Shown here in pieces: positions 34,622 to 43,233 of a DNA stretch of 64,000 nt (the stretch's first letter is position 1; each line of letters starts with the position of its first letter). The DNA is from Solimonas variicoloris DSM 15731. Its GTDB lineage: Bacteria; Pseudomonadota; Gammaproteobacteria; Nevskiales; Nevskiaceae. Made by a program: the position numbers and the translations under genes. Under the pieces are notes generated by a model, which was not told where the DNA came from, did no database searches, and saw nothing but the letters and a program-made list of their open reading frames with translations. The DNA lies in the NCBI RefSeq assembly GCF_000382285.1, contig NZ_KB907927.1, forward strand, positions 1-64,000, given 5' to 3'.

Positions 34622-37443
34622 TTCGCCGCATCGGCCTGGCCCTGCTGTGCCTGACGGCCGCGCTGCCGGCGCGCGGCGACGAGCCGCCGACGGTCGGCTC
34701 GGTGACGCGCAACAACGGCCTGCAGGAAAACGGCCGCTTCATCGTGCGCACGCCGGGCATCCTGCGCGTCGAGACCTCGGCGCCGGTCGCGCCCGATGCG
34801 GTGCGCGCGATCGCGCACTACGACCGCCTGATCGCGCTCGACGGCGTCGATCCGGCGCTGCGCGCCGAGGCGATGCGCCGCGCCGCCTATCTGCGCGTGC
34901 GCCGCGTCGACCAAGGGCAGGCCGACGCCACCGAACTGCAGCAGGCGATCGCGCTCTACCGGCGCCTGCTCGCCGAGCATCCGCAGGACGCGGCCAACGA
35001 TCTGGCGCTGTACCAGCTGGCGCGTGCCGAGCAGATCGCCGGCGACAGCGAAGCGGCGATCGCGGCGCTGCGCACGCTCGGTGCCGAGCATCCGCAATCG
35101 ACGCTGGTCGCCGACGCGCGCTTTCGCGCCGCCGAGCTGCTCTATCTGGCGCGCCGCTACGACGAGGCCGAACCGCTCTACGCTGCGGTCGTCGCGCAGG
35201 GCAGCGGCACGCCGTACTTCGTGCCGGCGCGCGGCAAGTACGGCTGGACGCTGTATCAGCAGGGCCGCTACGAGGCGGCGCTGCCGGTGCTGCTGGCGAT
35301 TCTCGACAGCGACCTGCCGCCCGGCACGCTGGAGGATCCGAAGACCGCGCTGGCCGCCGTCGACCGGCGCAAGGGCGATTTCGCCGCCGACGCGCTGAAC
35401 CTCGCCGGCCGCTCGTTCGCGGCGCTTGGCGGTGGCGCAGCGATGAACGCCTACTTCGCGCAGCGCGGCGAGCCGCGCTTCTCGACGCTGCTCTACGCCG
35501 CGCTCGGCGGCGCGCTGCTCGAACAGCGCCGCTATCACGACGCCGCGCGCGTCTACGCCGCGTTCATCGAACGCCATCCGCAGCACCGCCTGGCGCCGGA
35601 CTTCCAGCAGCGTGTGATCGCCGCCTACGAGGCGGGCGGCTTCGCCGAGCCGACGATCGCCGCGCAGGAGACTTACGTAGAGCGCTACAGCCCCGGCGCG
35701 CCGTACTGGAACGGCGCCGCGCCGCCCGCGGCCGTGCTCGACGCGCTGCGCGCCGATCTCGACGATCTCGGGCGCTGGCATCAGGCGCGCGCGCAGCGTC
35801 TGCCGGCGTCCGACGTGGCGGCGCGGCAGGCCGGCTTTCTGGCCGCCGCCGAGTGGTATCGGCGCCGGCTCGCGCTGGAGGCGCCGGGTGAGACGGCCGC
35901 CGCCATCGCCCTGCTGCGCGCCGATGCGCTCTACGACGGCGGGCGCACGCGCGAGGCGGCGCAGGCCTACGAGCAGGTCGCCTATGAACGGCCGAACGCG
36001 CATTCGGCCGAGGCCGCGTATGCGGCCGTGCAGGCCTGGCAGCGCCTCGGCAGCGAACTGTCGCCGGCGCAGCGGCCGGAGGCGCTGCGCGCGTCGATCG
36101 CCGCGACGCTGCGCTTCGCCGACGCCTACGCCGAGCACCCGCAGTGGAGCGCGGCGCTGACGCGCGGCGCGCAGGATCTCTACGAGATCGGCGACGAGGC
36201 GCAGGCGGTCGCGGTCGCGCAGCGCACGCTCGCCGCCGGCCGCGCGACGCCGGCGCAGCGGGTCGAGCTCTACGGCGTGCTCGCCGCAGCGCAGTTCGCA
36301 CGGCGCGACTACGCGCAGGCCGAGACCGCCTATGGGGCGCTGCTGCGCGAGAGCGCGCTGCCGGCCGAGGCGCGCAGTGCGGCGTCCGAGCAGCTCGCCG
36401 CCGCCGTCTACCGCCAGGGCGAGGCGGCGCGCGCCGGCGGCGACCTGCGCGGTGCGGCGCGCCATTTCCAGCGCGTCGGCGCGCTGGTGCCGGATGCGCG
36501 CATCCGCGCCACCGCCGAATACGACGCCGCCGCGGCGCTGATGGGCCTGCAGGACTGGCACGCCGCGGCGGCGGCGCTGGAGACTTTCCGCTCGCGCTAT
36601 CCGCAGCACGCCTTGAGCGCCGAGGCCGACAAGAAACTCGCCTACGCCTACGAGCAGGACGCGCAGCCGGCCGCCGCCGCCGAGGTCTATCGCCGCGTCG
36701 CCGCGCGCGACGGCGAGACGCCGGCACTGCGCCGCGACGCCGCCTGGCAGGCGGCACTGCTCTACGACCGCGCGCAAGCGACGGCCGCCGCGGTGCAGGC
36801 CTACGAGGCCTGCCTCGACGTCTATCCGCAGCCGCTCGAACGCAGTCTGCAGGCGCGCCGCCGGCTCGCCGATCTGGCCCGCGACGCGCAGGACGACGAG
36901 GGTCGCTACCGCCACTGGCTGCAGACGCTGGTCGCGGTCGATGCCGGCGCCGCGCACAACGCGCAGACCGCGCTGATGGCGGCGCAGGCCAATCTCGAGC
37001 TCGGCCGGCTCGACGCCGATGCGGCGCGCCGCATCGCGCTGGCCGCGCCGATCAACAAGAACCTGTCGCGCCGCAAGCAGGCCAGCGAGACGGCGATCGC
37101 CGCGCTGCTGCGCGCTGCCGGCAGCGGCGACGCCGAGATCACGACGGCGGCGACCTACGAGATCGGCGCGGTCTATCGCGATTTCGGCAGCGCGCTGCTC
37201 GACTCCGAGCGCCCGGCCAAGCTGCAGGGCGACGCGCTCGAGCAATACCAGATCCTGCTCGAGGAGCAGGCCGATCCGTTCGAACAGAAATCGATCGAGG
37301 CGCATGCGGCCAATCTGCAGCGCGCGCGCCAGGGTCTGTGGAACGAGTGGATCCGGCGCAGCGCCGCGTCGCTGACCGAACTGGCGCCGGCCCGCTACGG
37401 CAAACACGAACTGCGCGAGGATCGCTATGAAGCGCTGCCCTGA
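34618..37443 (+). CDS. Large exported tetratricopeptide-repeat protein
   Basis: The product is 941 residues, with a signal peptide (IGLALLCLTAALPARG) and many TPR/Sel1-like helix pairs through its length. Examples are AIALYRRLLAEHPQDAANDLALYQLAR, LLYLARRYDEAEPLYAAVV, AARVYAAFIERHPQHRLAPDF and AAAALETFRSRYPQHALSAEADKKLAYAYEQD. The repeat register x-Y/F-P-Q/x-H resembles the BamD/YbgF/outer-membrane-assembly type of TPR. It overlaps the previous gene by 4 bases and the next by 17, so the three are one operon. Similar trios in other proteobacteria accompany an ExbB/ExbD/TonB-like motor (my recollection), but none is present here. Confidence 0.75.
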   Translation: MIRRIGLALLCLTAALPARGDEPPTVGSVTRNNGLQENGRFIVRTPGILRVETSAPVAPDAVRAIAHYDRLIALDGVDPALRAEAMRRAAYLRVRRVDQGQADATELQQAIALYRRLLAEHPQDAANDLALYQLARAEQIAGDSEAAIAALRTLGAEHPQSTLVADARFRAAELLYLARRYDEAEPLYAAVVAQGSGTPYFVPARGKYGWTLYQQGRYEAALPVLLAILDSDLPPGTLEDPKTALAAVDRRKGDFAADALNLAGRSFAALGGGAAMNAYFAQRGEPRFSTLLYAALGGALLEQRRYHDAARVYAAFIERHPQHRLAPDFQQRVIAAYEAGGFAEPTIAAQETYVERYSPGAPYWNGAAPPAAVLDALRADLDDLGRWHQARAQRLPASDVAARQAGFLAAAEWYRRRLALEAPGETAAAIALLRADALYDGGRTREAAQAYEQVAYERPNAHSAEAAYAAVQAWQRLGSELSPAQRPEALRASIAATLRFADAYAEHPQWSAALTRGAQDLYEIGDEAQAVAVAQRTLAAGRATPAQRVELYGVLAAAQFARRDYAQAETAYGALLRESALPAEARSAASEQLAAAVYRQGEAARAGGDLRGAARHFQRVGALVPDARIRATAEYDAAAALMGLQDWHAAAAALETFRSRYPQHALSAEADKKLAYAYEQDAQPAAAAEVYRRVAARDGETPALRRDAAWQAALLYDRAQATAAAVQAYEACLDVYPQPLERSLQARRRLADLARDAQDDEGRYRHWLQTLVAVDAGAAHNAQTALMAAQANLELGRLDADAARRIALAAPINKNLSRRKQASETAIAALLRAAGSGDAEITTAATYEIGAVYRDFGSALLDSERPAKLQGDALEQYQILLEEQADPFEQKSIEAHAANLQRARQGLWNEWIRRSAASLTELAPARYGKHELREDRYEALP

Positions 37444-38086
37444 TGCCACTGCCGGCCTTGCCGCCCTGCTGACGGGCGCGCTGCTCGCCGCTTGCGCGAG
37501 CCAGAGTCCGGTCCCGACGCCAACGCGCGCGCGCGCGCTGCCGCCGTCGGCGGCGACCGCGCCGGCCGATCCCGACAAGGCCGATCCGCAGCAGCGCTTC
37601 GCCGCCGCGCTGCAGCTGATGCGGGAAGGGCGGCGCGACGAGGCGATCACCGTCCTGCAGGTGCTGACCAGCGATTTCCCGCAGTACTCGGGGCCGTGGA
37701 CCGATCTCGGCATCCTCTATGCGCAGCTGCGCCGGCCGCGCGAGGCCGGCGACGCCTTCGACAGGGCGGTGCGCGCCAATCCAGACAACGCCGTCGCCTG
37801 GAACGCGCGCGGCGTGCTCTACCGCGAAGGCGGTGACGCCGCGCGCGCCGAGCAGTGCTACCGGCGCGCGCTGGCCGCTCAGCCGGACTACGCCAAGGCG
37901 CACTACAACCTCGCGATCCTCTATGACCTGACGCTGCGCCGGCCGCAGGACGCGCTGGCGCATTACCGGCAGTACCAGCAGCTCGCCGGCGACGCGGCGC
38001 AGCCGATGGTCGCCGTGTGGATACGCGAACTCGAATCGCGCACCGTCGCCGCCGCCGGCGGCACGCCGGCCGGAGCGCAGAAATGA
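37427..38086 (+). CDS. TPR lipoprotein
   Basis: The product is 219 residues. It has a lipoprotein signal with lipobox LLAAC (about residues 19-23), so it should be lipid-anchored, probably in the outer membrane. A low-complexity linker is followed by three TPR units (EAITVLQVLTSDFPQYSGPWTDLGILYAQ, EAGDAFDRAVRANPDNAVAWNARGVLY, RAEQCYRRALAAQPDYAKAHYNLAILYD), close to the TPR consensus. It is part of the TPR operon and overlaps its neighbours on both sides. Confidence 0.85.
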   Translation: MKRCPDATAGLAALLTGALLAACASQSPVPTPTRARALPPSAATAPADPDKADPQQRFAAALQLMREGRRDEAITVLQVLTSDFPQYSGPWTDLGILYAQLRRPREAGDAFDRAVRANPDNAVAWNARGVLYREGGDAARAEQCYRRALAAQPDYAKAHYNLAILYDLTLRRPQDALAHYRQYQQLAGDAAQPMVAVWIRELESRTVAAAGGTPAGAQK

Positions 38087-38370
38087 AGCGGCTCTTCAAC
38101 CTCGTACTGTTCGCAACGGCGATCGCGGCGCCGGCGTTCGCCGAACCGCCGCCGGCGGACGGCAGCGGCACCACCATCGTCGGCGAACGCGAGACCGCGG
38201 TCGGTCTCTATCTGCTGCCCTGGCAGGAGGAAGCGCCGAGCGACATCGATCGCCCGCCGGCGCACTTCGAGATGCCGGCGCAGGCGCCGGACGGCGAACG
38301 GCTGCGCGCGCTGAGCGCGGCCGACGAGGCCGGCGCCGCCTATCGGCGCGTGCGCACCGAGCCGCGCTGA
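38083..38370 (+). CDS. Small exported hypothetical protein, last gene of the TPR operon
   Basis: The product is 95 residues with a signal peptide (LFNLVLFATAIAAPAFAE). The mature part contains GSGTTIVGERETAVGLYLLPWQEEAPS. Such a G-L-Y-L-L-P-W core recalls small proteins found at the end of similar TPR operons, but I cannot name the family. The ATGA overlap with the TPR lipoprotein supports a shared transcript. Confidence 0.65.
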   Translation: MKRLFNLVLFATAIAAPAFAEPPPADGSGTTIVGERETAVGLYLLPWQEEAPSDIDRPPAHFEMPAQAPDGERLRALSAADEAGAAYRRVRTEPR

Positions 38371-38428
38371 GCGTCCAGGGCCGGCTCGCCCCGGCGCGGC
38401 GTGCCGCGTCGAGGCGGCGGTGCGCGCG

Positions 38429-39430
38429 TCAGCGGGCGATGGCGCGGATGCGCACGCCGGGCTGTGCGCGCAGCCGCGGCGCCAGCGCCGGCGTCGCCAG
38501 CAGTTCGCCGTCGTCGGTGAGCGCGAGCGCCTGACTGACGCCGAGGCGCGCGGCGAGCGCCCGCCAGCCGGCGGCGCCGGCGACGAACAGCGCGCCGCCG
38601 GCGGCATCGGCGAACGCGGCATCGGCGTGCACGACGGTCAGGCTGCGCAGGCCGCGGCACGGCCAGCCGCTGCGCGGATCGAGCAGGTGCGCGTAGCGCG
38701 TGCCGCGATGTTCGAAATAGCGCTGGTCGTCGCCATGGGTGATGACCGCTTCGTCGCAGGCGTCCATCGTCGCCAGCAGGCGCGGCGCGTCGGGGTTGCG
38801 CGGATCGCGGATGCCGATGCGCCAGGCGCGCTCGTTGCGACGGCCGCGCACGGCGAGGTTGCCGCCGGCGTCGATGCTGACATTGGCGTAGCCGCGCGAC
38901 TGCAGACGTTCGAGCATGCAGTCGACGATGTAACCCTTGCCGATGCCGCCGAAATCCCAGGCGGTGTCCGGTGCCGGGCCGTAGTGCTCGCCGCCGTCGT
39001 AGGCTGGCGCCGCGCGCAGCGCCGCCAGCAGCGCGTCGATCTGCGCCGTGGTCGGCGGCTCGGCGCGCAGCCGGGCGATGTCGTCGAAGCCCCAGAGGCG
39101 CACGAGCGCGCCGATGCGCGGCTCGAACAGGCCGCCGCTGTGTTCGTGGATCTGCCAGGCGCGGCGGAACAGCGGGCGCAGTTCGAGCGGCACCGCGACG
39201 CGCTCGCCGGCGGCGACGCGGCGGTTGAATTGCGCCAGCGCGCCCTGGCCCCAGGCCCAGGCATCGCGGCCGAAATCGTCGATCTCGCGCTCGATCGCGC
39301 TGATCGCCGCATCGGCCGCGACCCGGCCGCGCGGCTCGGTCATCACGGTGACGGTAACGAATGTGCCCATCGCCATGAAGCGACGCTGCAGCGGCGATGG
39401 CCGGCGTAGCCAGCCCATGGTCGGAATCAT
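38429..39430 (-). CDS. apbE: FAD:protein FMN transferase (ApbE)
   Basis: The enzyme attaches FMN from FAD through a phosphoester bond to a Thr/Ser of periplasmic FMN-binding proteins, using Mg2+. It has 333 residues. Conserved parts: the N-terminal MGTFVTVTV, FDDIARLR, the FAD-binding WDFGGIGKGYIVD, SIDAGGNLAVRG, HLLDPRSGWPCRG, and the acidic metal site HADAAFADAAGGALFV. No clear signal peptide or lipobox is seen with the start at 39430 (alternative 39418), so the mode of export is unclear. Its likely substrate is the FMN-binding protein at 40810-41442 in the same cluster. Confidence 0.92.
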   Translation of the reverse strand: MIPTMGWLRRPSPLQRRFMAMGTFVTVTVMTEPRGRVAADAAISAIEREIDDFGRDAWAWGQGALAQFNRRVAAGERVAVPLELRPLFRRAWQIHEHSGGLFEPRIGALVRLWGFDDIARLRAEPPTTAQIDALLAALRAAPAYDGGEHYGPAPDTAWDFGGIGKGYIVDCMLERLQSRGYANVSIDAGGNLAVRGRRNERAWRIGIRDPRNPDAPRLLATMDACDEAVITHGDDQRYFEHRGTRYAHLLDPRSGWPCRGLRSLTVVHADAAFADAAGGALFVAGAAGWRALAARLGVSQALALTDDGELLATPALAPRLRAQPGVRIRAIAR

Positions 39431-39502
39431 GTTGAGCGGGAAGCGGGCAGGGCCGGCGGGCGGCCGCGATCCGGCCGCCCGCTGCCGCACCGCTTCATCC
39501 GC

Positions 39503-39790
39503 TCATTTCGGCGGAAAGTATTCGTCCTGGGTGAGCTGGCCGTCATGATTGGTATCGCGGCGCTCGAAGCGCTTGTCGAGTTGCGAGCCCGGCACGACTT
39601 CGTCGCGCTGGATGATGCCGTCGCCGTTCTTGTCGACCCACAGCTCGCTGGCGGCAGCGGTGCCGCCGGGCGCGCCGACCGAGGCCGAACCCGGCGCGTC
39701 GGTGCTGTGCCCGGGCAGCGTGCCGGTTCCCGCCGAGGCGGCGCCGGCAACGGCGAACATTGCAATGAACAGCAGGTGTGACCGATCCAT
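39503..39790 (-). CDS. Exported EF-hand calcium-binding protein
   Basis: The product is 95 residues: signal peptide (LLFIAMFAVAGAASAG), a Gly/Ser-rich linker, then two EF-hand loops, DKNGDGIIQRDE and DTNHDGQLTQDE, both with the acidic ligands at positions 1, 3, 5 and 12. It is predicted to bind Ca2+ in the periplasm. It sits between apbE and the PepSY membrane protein gene on the same strand, so it may tune the redox proteins of the cluster; that is inference. Confidence 0.85.
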   Translation of the reverse strand: MDRSHLLFIAMFAVAGAASAGTGTLPGHSTDAPGSASVGAPGGTAAASELWVDKNGDGIIQRDEVVPGSQLDKRFERRDTNHDGQLTQDEYFPPK

Positions 39791-39913
39791 GTCTATCTCC
39801 CTGTCGAATCCATGAGTCCCGCGTAGTCGCCGACGCGGCGCCGCGCGGCCCGTCCTTGGGCCGTGCGACGCCGCCATGCGCGCGAGGCGGCGGCGAATCC
39901 GCCTCGCGTCGTT

Positions 39914-40804
39914 TCAGCGCGGCGCCAGACGCTTGCGGTTCTGGCGGATGCGCCACCACATCCAGATGCCGCTGACCGCCAGCACCATCGCGACCAGGCC
40001 GATCAGCGTGATCAGCCAGGCTCCGACCGGTCCGAACAGACGGCCGCTGTGCAGGTCGATCAGCACCTGCTCGACGATCACGCGCGGCTTGGCATACGGC
40101 AGCGCCTTCTCGCGCTCGGCGTCGGGCAGGGCCTGCGCCTGCGACCAGTCGACCTCGGTCGGCGAGACCGGCGCCCAGCTGTTGCCCTCGTCGGCGCTCT
40201 GATAGGCGTCGAGATCCTGCACGGCGATGATCTGCGGATCGCGCTTGAGCACGCCGACGCGGCGGATCGTCGACACCGGCAGGATCGGCGGCGTCAGCTC
40301 GTCGACGCGCTCGCCGTCCGCGCGCAGCAGCACCAGGCTCGCCGGTCCGGCGACGTACAGCAGCGGACTGCTCTGGCCGGCGACGACGAAACCGAGCGGC
40401 GCGGCGATCTGCGTGGCCAGCGGCTTGCCGTCGATCAGCGTGTAGTCGTTGGTCGCACTGAGCCAGTGCCCGCCGGCGCTGAAGCCGCTCTGCGGCGGCT
40501 CGGCGTGCAGGCCGTACATCTGCATCAGCCACGGCCAGTCGACGCGCGCGGTGTCGAGGCCGAGCTCGACGCTGCGCGTCAGCAGCACGCCGGTGCAGGC
40601 CAGCCAGATCAGGAACGCGAAGGCGACGAGGCCGGCGCGCGAATGCCACTCGCGCAGCAGCGCGATGATGTTGCGCTTGGGCTTCGCCGCCTTGTGCGGC
40701 GGGCGCGTGCCGCGCCAGGCGCGCAGACGCGGCAGCAGCTTCTGCCGCGCCGGCGCCGGATGCGGGGACAAGGGCTCCTTCATCGCCACGTGTGCCGGGT
40801 TCAT
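39914..40804 (-). CDS. PepSY-associated membrane protein
   Basis: The product is 296 residues: a cytoplasmic basic N-terminus, TM1 at about 58-78 (LVAFAFLIWLACTGVLLTRSV), a periplasmic domain of about 185 residues with PepSY-like strands (TLIDGKPLATQIAAP, VEQVLIDLHSGRLFG) and TM2 at about 262-284 (WLITLIGLVAMVLAVSGIWMWW). The HSRAGL motif near residue 54 and the LHSGRLFG block are typical. Relatives occur with flavinylated proteins and may pass electrons across the membrane, although haem-binding histidines are not obvious here. It ends 110 bases upstream of the EF-hand gene and starts 5 bases after the FMN-binding gene. Confidence 0.8.
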   Translation of the reverse strand: MNPAHVAMKEPLSPHPAPARQKLLPRLRAWRGTRPPHKAAKPKRNIIALLREWHSRAGLVAFAFLIWLACTGVLLTRSVELGLDTARVDWPWLMQMYGLHAEPPQSGFSAGGHWLSATNDYTLIDGKPLATQIAAPLGFVVAGQSSPLLYVAGPASLVLLRADGERVDELTPPILPVSTIRRVGVLKRDPQIIAVQDLDAYQSADEGNSWAPVSPTEVDWSQAQALPDAEREKALPYAKPRVIVEQVLIDLHSGRLFGPVGAWLITLIGLVAMVLAVSGIWMWWRIRQNRKRLAPR

Positions 40805-40809
40805 GGCGT

Positions 40810-41442
40810 TCAGGCGGTCAGCGAATCGAACACCAGCGCGGTGCGGGCCATGCGCTGCATCATCTTCACCGACAGCGTCGCGCCGGAGATGTTGTCGACC
40901 TTCTTGTCGAGGCTGCCGCCGGCGGCCTTGGCGCCGATCAGCTGCTGCAGGAAGCTCGGCTGCGCGACCTGCTCGCCGCGCGATTCGCGGTAGATCAGTA
41001 CGCGCGCGTGCTCGATCGCGCCGCCGGCGACGACGAAACCGCAGGTGGTCGGCACGTAACCCTCCTTGCCGATGTCGTCGAAGATCCAGGCACTGCGGCC
41101 GTCGGCCTTCCAGTAGCGCAGGCGCGCCTGCGGATACGGACGGCCGAACACGGCGCTGATCTGCGCCTGCTTGGCGGCGTCGAGATCGAGGACGGTGGGC
41201 GAGGGCGGCGTGCCGGGGGCGAACGCCTCGGCGATGAAGGCGTCGGGCGTCTGGAAAGTCTTGTAGATGTCGATCGCCTCGGCCTTGCGCGAGGCCAGGC
41301 CGAGCAGCGGCAGCGCGGCCAGCGCCTGCAGCAGGCGGCGGCGATCGAAAAGAGCCCCGGCGGACGAAGCCGCGCGGGGATTTGGGAAGTCGGGGGAGGC
41401 AGTCGTGAGGCGGGCGGGACGCTTTGCTTTATGAATTGTCAC
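40810..41442 (-). CDS. FMN-binding (flavinylated) exported protein
   Basis: The product is 210 residues. The N-terminus has a twin-arginine-like export signal (FDRRRLLQALAALPLLGLA). The C-terminal FMN_bind domain ends with the flavinylation motif, here NISGATLSVKMM, where ApbE would attach FMN. The acceptor position is Ser, not the commoner Thr of NqrC-type proteins. The RAWIFDDIGKEGY-like segment (SAWIFDDIGKEGYVPTTCG) is the usual strand pair of the domain. It is co-directional with apbE, which lies about 2 kb downstream. Likely a periplasmic one- or two-electron carrier. Confidence 0.85.
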   Translation of the reverse strand: MTIHKAKRPARLTTASPDFPNPRAASSAGALFDRRRLLQALAALPLLGLASRKAEAIDIYKTFQTPDAFIAEAFAPGTPPSPTVLDLDAAKQAQISAVFGRPYPQARLRYWKADGRSAWIFDDIGKEGYVPTTCGFVVAGGAIEHARVLIYRESRGEQVAQPSFLQQLIGAKAAGGSLDKKVDNISGATLSVKMMQRMARTALVFDSLTA

Positions 41443-41571
41443 GGCGGTTCTCGAAACGGGAAGAGGGCGGCCGGGATACGGAAAGGCGGAACACGCCGCG
41501 CCGGACGTTGGCGCGTGCCGGGGCGGCGTGCTCCGCTTCCGGATCTCCTCCAGGCCGGTGCGCGGCGCTCC

Positions 41572-42042
41572 TTACTTGGTGACGATCACGCGCGTGAACG
41601 GCGCCAGCGCGGCGATCAGGTGGTTGCAGCTGTAGTACGGGATCTGGTTGCGCTCGCAGGCGTTGTACGCGGCTTCGACGACGGCGTTGAACTGCGTCAT
41701 CGTGATGCCGAGATCGGCGTGCGCGGCGCTCATGCTGGCGCCCTGGTACTCGACCTTGGCGCCGAGCACCATCTGCTCCAGCTGCGTGTTCAGCGCGATC
41801 TGGCGCTCGACGTTGCCGAACTCCTTGAAGATGTAGTTGATGCGGTTGTCGAGCATGATGTAGTAGAACAGCGACTCGACCCAGTTGTGGACGCCGTACT
41901 CGCCGCCGAAGCTGGCGACTGCCGAGCTCGGGATGCCGAGGATCGGTTTGGTTTTCTGCTCGGCGGCGAAGGCCGGCTGCAGGGAGGCGACCATCAGCGC
42001 CGTGCCGGCCGCGATCGCGAGTTTTGCCTTGCTGACTTTCAT
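41572..42042 (-). CDS. Exported group-1-type truncated haemoglobin-like protein
   Basis: The product is 156 residues with a signal peptide (LAIAAGTALMVASLQPAFAA). The mature part follows the truncated-globin pattern: LFYYIMLDNRINYIFKEF (helices B-C), LEQMVLGAKVEYQGASM (E region), and AAHADLGITMTQFNAVVEAAY with the proximal haem-ligand histidine. It probably binds haem in the periplasm and could carry or detoxify O2 or NO or pass electrons. Most truncated haemoglobins are cytoplasmic, so the signal is notable. It has three cysteines, unusual for the family. It is next to the FMN-binding protein and DUF3034 genes on the same strand. Confidence 0.75.
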   Translation of the reverse strand: MKVSKAKLAIAAGTALMVASLQPAFAAEQKTKPILGIPSSAVASFGGEYGVHNWVESLFYYIMLDNRINYIFKEFGNVERQIALNTQLEQMVLGAKVEYQGASMSAAHADLGITMTQFNAVVEAAYNACERNQIPYYSCNHLIAALAPFTRVIVTK

Positions 42043-42067
42043 CGAAGATCTCCTGTTGCGGTCCGGA

Positions 42068-43120
42068 TCAGAACGTCAGGTGGGTGGAGAAGTAGAAGCC
42101 GTTGTTGTCCTGCGACACCGAGATGTTGCCGAGCATCAGGTAGGCGACGACGAACGAGATGTTCTTGTTCGGCGCGTAGGCCATGAAGATGTCGTACCAG
42201 TCGCCTTCCTTCTTCTGCTGCAGCGTGTTCGACAGGCCGCCGAGGCCGATGCTGCCGAGGATGTCGGTGATGCTGGTCAGATCGAGACCGGCAACCTTGA
42301 CGCTCTTGCCGTCGAGATTGTTGCCGTGCTGCTGCCATTCGGCGCCGATCGCCGTGTTCTTGGCCACCAGGTGCGCGATCGACACTTCCCAGCGCACTTC
42401 CTTCTTCGAGTCGCAGTCACCCTGGGTGAGCAGGCCGCTATCGCAGGAGCCGAAGCCGGTCAGGCCGATCTCGTTGGCGGCGGTGTAGCGCGCCGCGACG
42501 TTGACCAGCGTGCTGATCGGGAAGAAGACCTTGGTCGCCGCGATGTAGGCTTCCCAGTCCTTGGTCTTGTCGGCGCCGAGCGTGTGGACCAGCGCCTCGC
42601 TGTGGTTCTTCTTGTACAGGCCGCCGATCGAGACCTGCGGAATCCAGCTGTCCGAGGTGTAGACCGCGTCGCCGAACAGGCGCAGCTTGGCGCCGAAGAC
42701 GTCCATCTGCAGCGTCGAATTCCACGGATCGGTGCCGCCGCCGACGCCGAGCGTGTTGAGCAGCAGCGCCACGGTGTCGAGGTTCGACAGATTCAGCGAC
42801 AGCTTGTGCGAGGCATACGACAGTTCGAGGCGATCGTAGAAACCGATGTTCACGCCGAACACCGAGTCCTGCAGCGCCGGCACGTTGGCATAGGTGAAGC
42901 CGGCGCTGGCGTTGATGCCGTCGCGCGTTTCATAGCCGCTGATCGTCGCCCACGGCACCGCACCGCCACCGCCGGCGCCGTCGACCGTGAACACGCCGCC
43001 GGTCAGCAGCACCTTGCCGTTGTTGTACCAGTCGGCGTGCGCGGCACCGCTGGCCAATCCCGCCAGCAGCAGCGCTACGCCACGCAGGCCCCGCCATTTG
43101 TTCGTGTGTGCCCGATTCAT
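42068..43120 (-). CDS. DUF3034 family probable outer-membrane beta-barrel protein
   Basis: The product is 350 residues, with a signal peptide (LRGVALLLAGLASGAAHA) and then the family start DWYNNGKVLLTGGVFTVDGAGGGG..PWATISGYETRDG. The rest shows alternating beta strands ending in aromatic residues and finishes with a terminal Phe (NNGFYFSTHLTF), as outer-membrane barrels do. The start at 43120 is supported by AAAGGAG ahead of it. The function of DUF3034 is unknown. It ends 25 bases before the truncated-haemoglobin gene and is probably the first gene of that operon. Confidence 0.85.
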   Translation of the reverse strand: MNRAHTNKWRGLRGVALLLAGLASGAAHADWYNNGKVLLTGGVFTVDGAGGGGAVPWATISGYETRDGINASAGFTYANVPALQDSVFGVNIGFYDRLELSYASHKLSLNLSNLDTVALLLNTLGVGGGTDPWNSTLQMDVFGAKLRLFGDAVYTSDSWIPQVSIGGLYKKNHSEALVHTLGADKTKDWEAYIAATKVFFPISTLVNVAARYTAANEIGLTGFGSCDSGLLTQGDCDSKKEVRWEVSIAHLVAKNTAIGAEWQQHGNNLDGKSVKVAGLDLTSITDILGSIGLGGLSNTLQQKKEGDWYDIFMAYAPNKNISFVVAYLMLGNISVSQDNNGFYFSTHLTF

Positions 43121-43233
43121 TTGCCCCAACTCCTTTTGTTTGAATGAAAAGCAAAGCCTGAAATGACCGCGCCCATGCCGGGCGCGTGAGTCAGCCGACG
43201 TGCTCCGTCGGTACCGCCGCGGACATCGCGAGC

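Noticed and set aside
34588-37713. 1041-codon minus-strand open frame opposite the TPR gene
   Set aside because: The plus strand has a signal peptide, TPR periodicity and start/stop overlaps with its neighbours; the minus frame has none of these.
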